Of a stretch of 64,000 bases of DNA, positions 21,190 through 31,982 are shown piece by piece. Within the stretch, counting starts at the first letter, position 1, and each line of letters opens with the position of its first letter. Position numbers and translations under genes: made by a program. The stretch spans positions 265,141 to 329,140 of the forward strand of contig NW_003202288.1 of the NCBI RefSeq assembly GCF_000006405.1, given 5' to 3'. The DNA is from Perkinsus marinus ATCC 50983 (lineage: Eukaryota > Perkinsozoa > Perkinsida > Perkinsidae). Under the pieces are notes generated by a model that ran no database searches, was not told the DNA's origin, and saw only the letters and a list, made by a program, of their open reading frames with translations.

Positions 21190-22240
21190 ACTCACATTGG
21201 AGAGAACTGACGAAAAAACAGATGGAAGTTTCACCTTGGATTAAGACGATCCTTTTCTCGAATCGGTGCAGCCCGTCGGGGACGGAGTTCAACAAAATGA
21301 TGTATGGATCGGAGATGTATACACAAGAGGGAGGGATGAATTCTACATCTAGTTTAGAATATCACTCGCTGGATTTGGTACAGTTCATAAACGACGAAGC
21401 TCCCAAAAATCACGGGTGGTTTGCAAGCTTACTCAATGAATCTGATGGGTTTTAACTCATTCTCCTGATTCAGGCTTATTCAGGAGTCCTGAAGAAGTCT
21501 TCTCTCGGATTGTGTATCCCGAAAATCATTGCTGAGCTCGAACCGCATTCGTTGTGGTGAGAAGGGATGCGCAAGTTGCTCCTCGATGTTCTAAGTTATT
21601 CAGCACTCTAGACGAGGTACGGCGGCTCTGACGTCGATATATGACGTCAATAGCAGTCCCTTAGTAAGTTACTTACCACCATCAATTATTCTGATCTTAG
21701 AAATGCATTCTTCCATGACCGATTATGAATTGTGTGAATTGCTCTATGGTGACAAGTTTGCGATGGAAGTTAGAATTGCTGGAGAGAGCAGCTCTACAGC
21801 CTCCCCTAGCTTATTCCTAATCCATTTCGAGATTGTCATCATTAGCGATCAAAATATGTCAATTCACGGTAACCTCATGTCTTTGATGATACATCAATTA
21901 CTCAGAGATTTACAAGCGTTCCAATGGCATTCATGCCAGCCTAGATGTGTTGCTCCTCTCATGTTTACTCCGGTCCTCGTCAGGCCAACCTGTTTCCGAC
22001 AGGGTGTCGGTGATGATAGAATCAGATGCTTCTTCACCATAGCAGTCGCGAGTTTCCGTGAAACTACAACGGGAAATGAACAGGTTCATTCCGAGAATGC
22101 TCCATTGGAATAAACCTGCGGAAGGGGCTTATAATGAAGTAAACGAACACGCCCGCCGCGATAATCGCGGCGCGACCGCATGGATCGCATGGATCGCGCG
22201 TCGGATAGTATCCGAGATCCCCGACGTGATTTGCAAGTTG
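21190..22240 (+). other. Unassigned frames, no recognised gene
   Basis: Two plus-strand frames look mildly coding (about 21250-21452, containing YHSLDLVQFINDEAPKNHGW, and 21703-22113, containing DYELCELLYGDKFAMEVRI) but match nothing I know. The exons could belong to one spliced gene; I cannot support joins. Confidence 0.25.
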
Positions 22241-22520
22241 GGTGATATACAAAACCCGAGGAAGAACGACAAAATCCAAGAAAGACAAGTTTAGGGGTAA
22301 ACCCGAAACCCCACCCGAAACCCGAACTGTTATACAGATGAAAGCTATTCTCAAAGCAACCAGAAACCCGAGCTGTTATACGAGTGAAAGCTGCAACCAA
22401 AGGCAACCAGAAACCCGAACTTCTGAGAGCGAGCGACAAACCTCCTTGAATTTTGTCGTTCTGCCTTGGATTTTGTCGTTCTTCCTTGGATTTTGTCGTT
22501 CTTCCTTGGATTTTGTAATT
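22240..22520. repeat. Composite repeat with inverted and tandem parts
   Basis: A 20-bp unit containing TTTTGTCGTTCTTCCTTGGA repeats about four times at 22446-22515, and its reverse complement occurs once at about 22261-22285. Between them, two direct copies of about 48 bp begin AACCCGAACTGTTATAC / AACCCGAGCTGTTATAC. The layout resembles a small foldback element. 22521-23259 holds no gene I can support. Confidence 0.75.
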
Positions 22521-23259
22521 CACCCTTTGCCAGTTCGTCTGGCGTTCATGACGAGCGGGCATGCCTCGGCTCCGACTCGGTCGAGGCTTGGAGCATTATC
22601 ATGGAGCCGATGGTTGCCGCTATTACTGATAACAACTCCTCACTCCGACAGGCAGCCGCCTATGGCGCTCCATACGACCGGGTCCTCGTCTAACTGTCTA
22701 TGCACTCTCTGTCGCGTCTCATGAGATGAACGAATTCACGGACAGTCACTGGCTGTCAGCCAGGAGGCGAGACCTCTTATCCATGTCCGTTATGGAGCTG
22801 CACTGCCAATTTACTTCCATCTTTCTTCTCTTCACCTCAGAGATCACCGCATACCTCTCAGAGATCCATCTCGTGATCAATGCGTTCCATACAACGGTTT
22901 TATTGAACGTATTGATGACCGGTCGTATTACAACTGGAGACAACATTGCTAGGTGGCGGGGACATCACCCATGTAAATGGAAACAGCCCTCAAGGAGTCC
23001 TGGCAAGGACGAGGCAACGATTTCTCTCGTTCGAAACACCGCGTCCAGACTAGTGACAGCCCTCTCACCCAAGGTGAGGTGAGCGCATGAAAACGGGTTT
23101 CTACTGTAACGACATTGCAGCAATGACCTTGCTCATTTCAAAGTGGTTATCCGTCCATCATGATAGCTTGTGAACGAGAAGACGATGATCCCAGCGTTGG
23201 TTTGTATCCTGATTGACTTGGATGAAACGAAGAGACTGCAGAACAGCGAAACCCACTTG

Positions 23260-26187
23260 TCAAACGTCATAGTAAGCATATACCAATTTCCGATACCGCT
23301 CCTTTTCCTCATCGTCAGCCCAACAATGGTCGATGGCGGCGATCGTAACCATACTTCCAACTTTGTGGGCATCAAAATGGAAACGGTCCACCAAGATGGA
23401 CAGTTCTCTCGTGAGATCGGTGGAGAAGACCGGACCGCCATCAGTGCTGATGCTGACACTAAGACCATCCTCAATGAACTTCTTGATGGGATGCCTGTTC
23501 CAGTCTAAACTGTCTAGAATTGGCTTCTCTGGATGCACTTGGGGTAGACAGACGGCCTCCGTGCAGATACTAGAAGTAGGACAGGCCTCAATGTGCGCGC
23601 CTGAGTCTTTGGCCTGTTGATACAACTTCTCATCGACATGCGGTTGGTCGTGTATTCGATACCCATGGCCGATCCTTTCTGCTAAGTATCTGCGAGAAAG
23701 CCTGTACAACTATGCATTGACGCCCACTGCCATCCACTCAGTCACAGCACAGCAGAAGTTCCTCCCGGGTCCATCCTCAGCTGCATGAATCGTCACATGG
23801 AGACCTGCCGCTTTTGCTCGTCGACCTGAGAGACTTCACACACTGCAATCGAAGTCAGCAAACTCTACACGCTTTTATGTGGGCTTCTCGAAGATCCGCT
23901 CTGTTGAAGTGCAGCTCACCCGATGCTACATCGATCCCCACTACTCCCGAGCTTTTGAATCTAAGACAGATAATCCGACTGATTTGAAGCAAGTCGTTAC
24001 TACTCTATTGCGAGGTCAGCGATGTCTGCGCTCATCTCAGGATTCCTGTTCATACAGCACAATATCTGCTTCACATTGATGCCGAACTCGTCCATACCCC
24101 GTCTCAAACCGGCCGCTGAAAGCAGGGTTTGCCCTTTGGGCACGGGCGGAAATTTCCGAAGGAAATTTTCGAGAAAATTTCAGAAATTTCCGTTGAGGCT
24201 GGAAATTCTTGGAAATTTGCTAAAAATGCCCAAAAAATCGTGCCCAGGGTAGTAGAGAGGAGAGATGTAGCTCAGATTCATTCATAATGGCCGAATAAAG
24301 CTAGTGAAGGCGTTCGCAGGTGTCTACTGGTCACTATGAATACATCTTGCGGTTACCCTCAGATATCGATCAGGTGGGCGTGCGCGTGAGCCTCTCAAGA
24401 GTTAGCGATTCTCCAACTATCTTGCAATCTTGCGTTCTCTCTCTCGAGAGTCGAATAGTGTCGGCGTAGCTCCAGTTATTTTCACGGTTGGCGCTATCGA
24501 CCTATTTGGCTGTAGTCCAGTGGACTAAGTCCACCATATCTTGCGTTCTATCGAGTACATCTTCGGCGGTAATCTTCGCATTCACACGTTAGCTGATCAC
24601 TTTCTCCCGTAATTCAGAATGATTATGGTGGATGAAAAACGAGATAAAATATCTCATTTCCCCTCTAAGAGCTCAAGCTTTTGCTCACGTTCGACCCAGA
24701 ACAGTAGACTCAGTTACCTAGGATACAAACTGAAGCAGAACTCGGCCAGCCTCGGCCAGACTCGTATAACACCCTAAGATGACATGGCTACTATAGCGGG
24801 CCGAAGGGCCGCGATTTCTCTGGTTCAAACCACCCTATTTGGCATGACATACGTTGGGCCCGGAAGTGGCATACGTTGGGTCCGGTGGGCATACCTGGCT
24901 GATCGCATGTCTCGCGCGCCCGCATGGCGTGCGAGATTTACACGGAAATTTCCATTTCCACCGTTTCCGAAATTTTCCGTGATAAAATTTCCTTTCCGCG
25001 AAATTTTGACGCTTGCCCGCCCAAAGGGCAAACCCTGGCTGAAAGACACGAAACGTTTTCCTCCAAGACGATCCCGATGTACAACTCGACCGCTCAGTTG
25101 CACACTCGAGAGGCTCCTTGCCTACCGACGGCTTCTATAACGCTCCTCGGATTCGGCAGAGTTGACCCTTCTTCACTCAAGATGTGCGGATTGTACCTTA
25201 GCTAGCCAGAATGCTCAGCGCAAAAAATCCAATCCTAGGAATTTCTGCCACCACACGTACATGTGGAGTAAGATAATAAGAAGACGCGAGCTAAGATCTT
25301 CAACATACCCGTTTGGTAATACCTGACTTCCGTATACACGATATTCTGTCCCGCTTGATCTCGACAGAATCGGTACGACATCTCCTCTAAGACATCCTTC
25401 TTCCCTCTGACAATCGGTAGAAAAACCCCAAAGCAGTCGAGCATACACGCCAGGCCAGCACCGCGGCACCCTACAGATGAAGCAGTGGCCAGGCATCGAA
25501 CCTGGGATCCCCCGCAAATTATCGAAAGATCAGTCCCAAGAAAAGCGATACCTTAAATACGATTCCAAGTCCCAAATTGAAAACGCATTCTACCGACTAG
25601 AATGAAGAGCGGGATAGAAAAACTGAGCGTTGCCCGTTCAGAGGTTTCCACTATTATCTCTATCGAGCTGCCCAGCAACAACGTCCTCAGCCCTCATCTT
25701 CACAATTCGAGAGAATTCATCGAAGCACCCACACTCCGCGATCTGCTCTCTCACGCGCACACTTCCGCCACGCCATGGTGCTGGTTCCTACAAGAATCAG
25801 CTCGAATGGCAGCTAATATACTGTATTTATACACGTCGGCGATGAGATAGTGTGAGATTTCAGTTCGATTAGCTTCGACAGATGCAGCAGGATGCTGATC
25901 GATGCACACACGAACTCTGACATCTATCGACAGTCCCATAGGGAAATTCATAGGCACTTCCATCAAGGAAGCGGCTGATCCTTTCGATCCGACTCGCAAA
26001 GCCTCACTGAGATTAACTCCAACGTAGAAAGCTGAATTGGGCATACCTCAACTGGGAGCGACGCGAGGTCTCTTTGAGCGATCTCGTACAGGAGACGGGT
26101 ATCGAAGGCCGCATCCAAATGGACGTGAAGCTCCACCTTCGGGGCGGACTTGAAAAACTCATAAGCGGATATCATCAACTGTGACAA
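23260..26187 (-). CDS. Adenosine deaminase-like paralogue, multi-exon
   Basis: Exon pieces recognisable by alignment to the intact deaminase at 26614: start exon 26187-26045 (APKVELHVHLDAAF with the metal H-x-H); about 25745-25640 (DEFSRIVKMRAEDVVAG); from about 25467 (GAGLACMLDCFGVFLPIVRG and NIVYTEVRY); to donor 25125 (RYNPHILSEEGSTLPNP); 24114 onward (AGLRRGMDEFGI, QILCCMN); about 23950-23870 (VGIDVASGELHFNRADL); then about 23790 (HAAEDGPGRNFCCAVTEW), and 23690-23260 with ERIGHGYR and HIEACPTSS. Key differences from active enzymes: DAAF for DGAF after H-x-H, LAERIGHG for HAERVGHA, and STDGGPVF for STDDPTVF, losing one of the paired Asp residues. A 915-bp transposon lies in the intron upstream of AGLRRG. 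It may be a non-catalytic paralogue or a pseudogene. Confidence 0.7.
24123..25037. mobile_element. hAT-like non-autonomous transposon, 915 bp
   Basis: Ends are perfect 19-bp terminal inverted repeats, CAGGGTTTGCCCTTTGGGC (24123-24141 and complement at 25019-25037). They are followed inside by further inverted GGAAATTTCC-rich sequence. GCTGAAAG flanks both ends (24115-24122, 25038-25045), an exact 8-bp target duplication. CAGGG termini and an 8-bp duplication are typical of hAT elements. No transposase frame inside. On the minus strand the duplication reads CTTTCAG|C, the splice acceptor of the deaminase-like gene, so the insertion duplicated that acceptor. Confidence 0.92.
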
Positions 26188-26613
26188 TCAAAATCTCGCA
26201 ATAGGCTGGTAAATTCTTACAGGAGTGATTCGAGTCAGCGAACAAGATTGGTCCCTCGTGGGTACTTTAATAGTTAAAATGTTTTAAGAGAAAGAACTTG
26301 ATAACGAACTGACTTTTTCCTAGTGGACTTGGTAACAGGAAAGAGCCGTGTGCATGGTTGATCAGGAACCTGTCCTGTGACCGAGACTCCATGGGGGAGA
26401 CCTGCAAGTCTTCTCTTCTCTCCACAACACCTAGTTGACTAACTCTGTTGAGAGTTGCATGGACACGTATAGATGCCTAGTTTACCTGGAGGATCACTGA
26501 AGCCAAAATTGACATCACAACTCCACAGGGCATGAATTGCTGTCAAGAAAAATGCTTTCTGTACAACTATAAACAGAGATACCTTGCAAAGGAAGTACTG
26601 AATGAGACGTAAC
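26188..26613. other. Intergenic, tandem minus-strand genes
   Basis: Between the deaminase stop and the paralogue start. No repeat or coding signal recognised; it should hold the 3' end of one gene and the promoter of the other. Confidence 0.5.
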
Positions 26614-27846
26614 TCAGTCGCTATTCTCCTCAGTGGTAGATTCCTCCCCCTCGTAGTAGTTGACGGTCAGATCACGGTAACGGGACTTCTCCTTAGCAGA
26701 CGCCCAGCAACGATCAATGGCGTTCATAGTAACCTGCATTCCGGCTTTATGGGCATCAAACCCAAAGCGGTCAGCCAGGATGGTGAGCTCATCCGTAATG
26801 TGAGTCAAAAACACAGTAGGATCGTCAGTGCTGATGCTCACACTAAGACCATCCTCAATGAACTTCTTGATGGGATGCCTGTTCCAGTCTAAACTGTCCA
26901 GGATGGGCTTCTCTGGATGCACTTGGGGTAGACAGACGGCCTCCGTGCAGATACTAGAAGTAGGACAGGCCTCAATGTGCGTGTGAGTTTCCTGAGCCAT
27001 CTTATACATCGCAGGATCGGCAGCGATCTTGTAGGCGTGACCGACGCGTTCTGCATGGTACTCTCGAACAGCACAACAGAAGTTCGTCGACGAGCCGTCC
27101 TCAGCGCCGTGGACGGTGACACGAAGACCGGCCTTCTCAGCTTTCAAGCAGGCGGCTACGTGAGCTTTCTTGAGGTCCTCATTCTCGAAGTGCGTCTCGC
27201 CAGCAGCGACGTCAATAGCGACAACACCCTTGGACTTGAACTCAATAGCGAGATCGGCGACCTCGTCACTGACCTCAGGCATCAGATTCATACAACATAG
27301 GATCTGATTCATGTCGATACCAAAGACCTCCTTGCCGTGCTCGATACCAGCAGTAACAGCCTCAACGACACTTCGGGCGTCGGATAGAGAGGAACCCTCC
27401 TTAGTGAGGACATGCGGGTTGTAACGGAGTTCAGTATAGACGACGTTCTCACGGTACTGACGTTCGCAGACCTTAAAGGCCATCTTCTCGATAACGTCCC
27501 TCTTGCCTTGTACGACAGGAGTGAAGACGGCGAAGCAGTCGAGCATACAAGCCAGACCGGCACCCTTCTGGCCGCCGTTCTGAAGTCGCTTAGCAACAAC
27601 AGCCTCGGGACCAAGGCAGGTAATCTTCTCGAAGTCCTCCTTGGACTTGCAAGCCGCTATAGCAGAGCGGACGGTAACAGTAGCGTTAGGGCCGTTCCAA
27701 GGGGCGGGGACGGTCTCGGGTAGCTGGTCGAGGTCACGCTTGGCGATTTGGTAGAGGAAGTCAATGTCGAAGGCACCATCGAAGTGGATGTGGAGCTCTA
27801 CCTTAGGGGCCGAGTAGAAGAAGTTATATGCACTTGAATTGGGCAT
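26614..27846 (-). CDS. Adenosine deaminase
   Basis: Hydrolyses adenosine to inosine and ammonia in purine salvage, a cytosolic zinc enzyme. Uninterrupted frame of 410 residues, slightly longer than the roughly 350-residue animal enzyme and similar in plan to apicomplexan forms. Zinc ligands and catalytic residues are visible: H19-x-H21 in VELHIHFDGAF, VTVHGAEDG (His plus catalytic Glu), ERVGHAYK, and STDDP with the paired Asp. Start ATG at 27846; stop TGA. The C-terminal tail EGEESTTEENSD is acidic. Unlike its neighbours it has no coding introns, but the leader probably has one, since a hairpin element and CAG acceptor lie at 27968-27870. A paralogue lies just downstream. Confidence 0.93.
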   Translation of the reverse strand: MPNSSAYNFFYSAPKVELHIHFDGAFDIDFLYQIAKRDLDQLPETVPAPWNGPNATVTVRSAIAACKSKEDFEKITCLGPEAVVAKRLQNGGQKGAGLACMLDCFAVFTPVVQGKRDVIEKMAFKVCERQYRENVVYTELRYNPHVLTKEGSSLSDARSVVEAVTAGIEHGKEVFGIDMNQILCCMNLMPEVSDEVADLAIEFKSKGVVAIDVAAGETHFENEDLKKAHVAACLKAEKAGLRVTVHGAEDGSSTNFCCAVREYHAERVGHAYKIAADPAMYKMAQETHTHIEACPTSSICTEAVCLPQVHPEKPILDSLDWNRHPIKKFIEDGLSVSISTDDPTVFLTHITDELTILADRFGFDAHKAGMQVTMNAIDRCWASAKEKSRYRDLTVNYYEGEESTTEENSD

Positions 27847-28398
27847 AGTTGATGAATAGATAACAACTGAACCGAGGGGAAGTGATGATGAATCGAACTT
27901 AATCGATTTTACAGAAATGTGCCCCCAAGGGACCTGTTTTGAATCTTACCACCTCGAACCTTGGATACCTCAGAGTAAGCGCGCGGAGCATTCCGCTTTA
28001 GAGTTCAGGCTGACGAATTGTCAACATTGATCGTGTAGCCTGCCATTTCTTGGCTTTAGTAGTTTTAGGGCGCGCGCTAAATGTTCGGCGACGATATCTC
28101 GACTGGGGATTTTTTTGGTTCGCCGCGCGGCATGGGCCTCTCTGAGCGGCACTGACGTGCCCTTCCGTCGGCACTGTCGGGACTTTGAGTGTGAGTGACG
28201 AATGAGTCATGAAATTACGAGCTGTGAAGGGACGCAACCCGTCTCTCTGGGGGACGCAGTCTCTACTGCTGGGGAGTCTCTCGGGAATCTTAGGTTGAAC
28301 GTGTAAGATTCAGAATAGGTCCAGTTGGTGCCTTTTCAGCTTCTTGTGATCTGTTGTCGGATCCGCTCCGACTTGTTATAATTGTGGTATATGCTGTT
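27847..28398. promoter_or_regulatory. Divergent intergenic region with two hairpin elements
   Basis: Separates the minus-strand deaminase from the plus-strand WD40 gene, so it should hold both promoters. Family A hairpin elements lie on the minus strand at 27930-27968 and on the plus strand at 28285-28322, one in each leader. Each is followed by a possible CAG acceptor, consistent with leader introns. Confidence 0.55.
28285..28322 (+). repeat. Family A hairpin element
   Basis: GAATCTT...AAGATTC stem followed by AGAATAGGTCC. Compared with other copies (GTATCTT...AAGATAC), both stem sides have changed together. Confidence 0.8.
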
Positions 28399-31172
28399 AT
28401 GGTCCAAAATGGAGTCTTCAACAACCGTCAACCTACCCAAACTGTTGTAGTACCTCGCGAGCCTCCACGCCGCCAGAACGAACCTCACCGACCCTCCTCG
28501 TCATCGTCATGGAAGCTCTTCCGTTCCCGGCCGCCTCGACGACGGCTCAGAGTCATCAGGAGGGTCGGTACGGCGGACACCAAGGAGGAGGGGGGCTACG
28601 CTAGCGAAGACTCATGTCGAAGGGGAGATGAACACTGTGAGAGTTGTGGAGAAGATGGTACGCGCATGGCTTTGAAGGATGGTGATGCTGCTGAGGAGTG
28701 GGAGCCACGATGGGATGAAGAGGAGGAAGATGATGATGATAGCGAATTGAGCTGTTGTGAATCTTTCCCGAGTGACGATGTGGCCTACGATAGCGATTTT
28801 GGGTCTGCGGAATCGGAAACGGCAGCGGTGGGCAGACGGGAGTTGCCTCTGCTGCCTTCTAGACACCGGTTGTGGATAACTGAGGAGAGTTCGATCCAGT
28901 CAAGTCGCAGTTTATTGTCATCTGTGCGGCCTTTGTTGTCGCAGCCCTCGACGCCTGAAAGAGACATAACTGGGGCCGAGGTTCAATGGGCGTTAAGGAG
29001 GCATCCAGGCAATAGGGCTGCTACCGACCCTCAGGGTATACCATGGGAGAGGTATTAGTAGTAGTAGTAGTAGTGATGAAGGTCCGACATTCAAATGTGT
29101 GGGTAGGTTTGCGATAAATCGGTTCGACTATCGCGAGCGTCGAGTACAAGATTTCTCAAACTATAATAATGTGACATGGAACGATGCTTTAGAGAAGAGG
29201 AGGAAGCATGCCATAACGGAGGTATCTTGAGGTTGAGCGCACAAGATACGGAACAGGTCCACTGTCAGATGGAACGTGTGGACCTGTGTTATTATCGTTT
29301 CTGTCGAAGCTACCGTGGTGAGCCCTCCGTGTGGAGACTCAATCCCACGGTTGATCATTTCCAACTACGTCACCTCACAGTGCCGACTGCCAACAGTAAG
29401 CATCCTATATCTAGTCATCTCTACAGCGGAGAGGTGTTTGCCTCCTTAGATGTTGTTTATGTTGTGTGTAACTCTACGTTGTATCGTTTTGATACTCTGA
29501 CGGGCGCCGCTGAGACGATACATTCCCAGCCGGTTCACACTCTGTCGAGTATTGATGTTAATCGGGGCTTTGCGGTTTCGGGAGGATTCGACTCGACAGT
29601 GATCGTATCGAGAACACATGATGCTGGAGAGGTAGTTGGTCGGAGGAAGTATCCGAGGTTGTCTGGTGGAAGATACGGATTAGGTCGAATTTTTGCAGGT
29701 GCTGAGAGCGCGTATGAGCGACGCGAATAATAACATTACTAACTACTCTTTGATTCTCCCGACTAACGGGTATTTTTCTCCGGAAGTGTCCAAGGATGAG
29801 AAGCCTCTCCAACGGTGAGAGTATTGATGTGATAGTGACAGCAGTGGTCGACTTAGGCGGATATTTGGTGGTACTTCGGTGGATGGGGAACCTTCGATCG
29901 GCTGTGGGGAAGGAGGTTATGGCTTTGATGATGTATTCATGACGCCACTGGGAGAGGAGGAGGAGGAGCATGTTGGAAGTAGCGAGAGGAGGTACCCAAG
30001 GATGGACCTGGACGGCACTATCTTTGAAGAACACTTGTTGAGAAAGTTCTCAAATAGTGTAGGTGGGGATGGTAGTGGTTTGGCTATGCGTTGGTACCGG
30101 GTTCGAATCTATGTGGGTGCATTTTATTCCTTCACAGGTTTACAACCAATTCCTCGATAGTCAGGAGTTCTACAGGATGGGCTGTGATCCCCTGCATCTG
30201 ATAGTTGCCAACAACGACCGAGTCCTGCGCGATATCGACGTCACACAAGGAGGAGCTGTCGTCTCTGAGGCCACGTACTACCAAGGGCACCACCCTACAT
30301 CGCACTAGAGCGTCTTGTTCTTGGTAAAGGTGGAGGCTTGAACTTATATAGTCTATGATGAAGAGAATCGTCGACTCGTCTCTAGTGGTGTGCTTAGTGT
30401 ATGGAAGAGGATGAAGAATTTTAGAGTCTGAGAGCGAGCAATTTCGGATGGTTTTTGGTATGTTTGTAGGTACTCCTGGTCGGTGAATCACGTCTCTGTG
30501 AACCCTCGAGACTCCCGCGTGTTGTGCGCCTCGGGAGACGACAAGGCTGTTATAATATCGGACCGTCGGAATTCGTCTAAGTTGCAGAGAGCGATGGTGT
30601 TGAAGGGCCATCTGGACTACGGCTTTTGTTCTACATGGCATCCAGATGGCAATCTATTGGCCACTGGAAATCAGGTAGGGAATCACAGATGTGGTTGGGG
30701 GAGGGAGGGTTGCGTCTACATCAAGGATAGACGAAGACTCTCTCTGCTGTTTCCCAGTATCTATTTCGAATCAATTCACTCGTGATATGAAAAAAATACT
30801 AGTAAAAAATATATATTTCACAAACCACTCCATAGTGGTTTTACCGCATTTCACGTGAAACGGATGGAACTCCACTAAGGTGTGATAGTGAAAATTCAAC
30901 GGAGCTCTCCTCATTGAGGGTTCGCGTTTAGGACGGCACTTGTCGTGTATGGGACATACGCAATCTGAAGCAGGAGCAACCACTGCGGTCGTTGGGTACG
31001 GTATTGGGGGCGGTCAGGACCTGCCATTTCTCTAGAGATGGGAAGTAGTAAATGTGGTTGTGGGCATTCAACAACATCGTTGAAGATTGATCGCCTTAGG
31101 TTTCTGGCTTTTGCTGAGCCGGCTGATTTGGTGCATGTAGTGGACACCCAGTCGGACTTTACGTGCGAGCAG
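28399..31172 (+). CDS. WD40-repeat protein (S. pombe C2A9.03-like)
   Basis: Exons I can place: 28399-29051, 29107-29221, 29269-29631, 29699-29814, 29845-30058, 30138 to about 30290, 30470-30674, 30932-31044, 31100-31172, all with GT-AG ends and consistent phases where checked. The first 230 residues are Arg/Pro- then Asp/Glu/Ser-rich. After VDHFQLRHL come WD-like repeats: AVSGGFDSTVIV, LIVANNDRVLRDIDV, VLCASGDDKAVI, LKGHLDYGFCSTWHPDGNLLATGNQ, DGTCRVWDIRN, SRDGKFLAFAEPADLVHVVD. The last two closely resemble the uncharacterised C2A9.03/YMR102C-type proteins. Introns are tiny: 29815-29844 is 30 nt, and 29222-29268 consists entirely of a family A hairpin element. The final exon after donor 31173 (a family B element) was not found. 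Confidence 0.8.
29222..29268 (+). repeat. Family A hairpin element that is a complete 47-nt intron
   Basis: Starts GTATCTTGAGGTTG, stem partner AAGATAC at 29243-29249, then GGAACAGGTCC and CTGTCAG. Removing it joins exons in phase (TE|ME). Confidence 0.85.
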
Positions 31173-31182
31173 GTAGTAGAGT

Positions 31183-31196
31183 AATTTCGTGGCGCG
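31183..31196 (+). repeat. Family B motif at an intron donor
   Basis: AATTTCGTGGCGCG lies ten bases after the donor GTAGTAGAGT of the WD40 gene. Confidence 0.8.
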
Positions 31197-31980
31197 CGGT
31201 CATAGTTGGCATCAGGTGGTTGACATATTTGGCAACGTAGCGGGTTTGGGCTTCAGCCCGGATTCGAGCAGATTGTTCATCTCCGTCAGCGATTCCCTTT
31301 TTGGGTGTTTGATGCAGTTGAATCGAGATGTGGTGACGAGCCCTGAAAGCCTGAGTTTTTGACACGTTGAAGTTTTTGATCGAGAGCTTCGCTCCGCTGT
31401 AAATTGTAGAATTTAATACACCGTTCATCGTATCAATTCTGTAATTGTTATTATATGATTTATTTCGTTTATTGTACGATTTTTGATACCACTCTTTGAG
31501 AAGATTTATAGAGGCTTGGATCTCATTCACGACCATTCATGAATATTGAGGAAGGTGTCGAAGAGATGGCATTAGATTGTGTTGGGGAGAAAAGTGACGG
31601 CAGTGGGATTCGATCCGGGGACCTTCCGTATGGCGGTTGCAGTTTATGCTATTTTGTCTATGATTAAGGATCAATGTGAAGAGAAGATGGAGGGAGACGA
31701 TGTCGAGGAAGGCGGTACTAAGGAGCAGGGTTGGTGCCGATCTGTGAGGTGGTGGTGGTTTGTTAGGGATGGTGGTAACCTCAGCTGGAGGCGCCATTGC
31801 TGTAGCTATGGACGAGCTGGGAGACTCCTGGTCTTTAACATTACGAGGAGTGCCTGCGCATAGATTAATGAGATGGATATGTGGGCTATCATGCTAGCGA
31901 CCCGGGTTCGAATCTCGGTTTGGTATTTTTAGATAATCCCTTTCGTCAACGTCACCATACTGTCCACTCCCTCCATAGAA
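31197..31980. other. Intron/intergenic sequence
   Basis: No firm gene. Holds the 11-mer CTTCGCTCCGC at 31387-31397, tRNA T-arm-like words at 31606-31616 and 31905-31915, and a possible exon around 31770-31905 (VTSAGGAIAVAMDELGDSW) that could belong to the WD40 or the next gene. Confidence 0.4.
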
Positions 31981-31982
31981 GC

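Noticed and set aside
28612-28967. Minus-strand frames opposite the WD40 gene first exon
   Set aside because: They mirror the acidic, low-complexity coding strand and have no homologous motif.
30100-30110. Complete tRNA genes at the T-arm-like words
   Set aside because: No matching acceptor stem or D arm could be drawn at any of the nine sites outside 57.6-58.6 kb.
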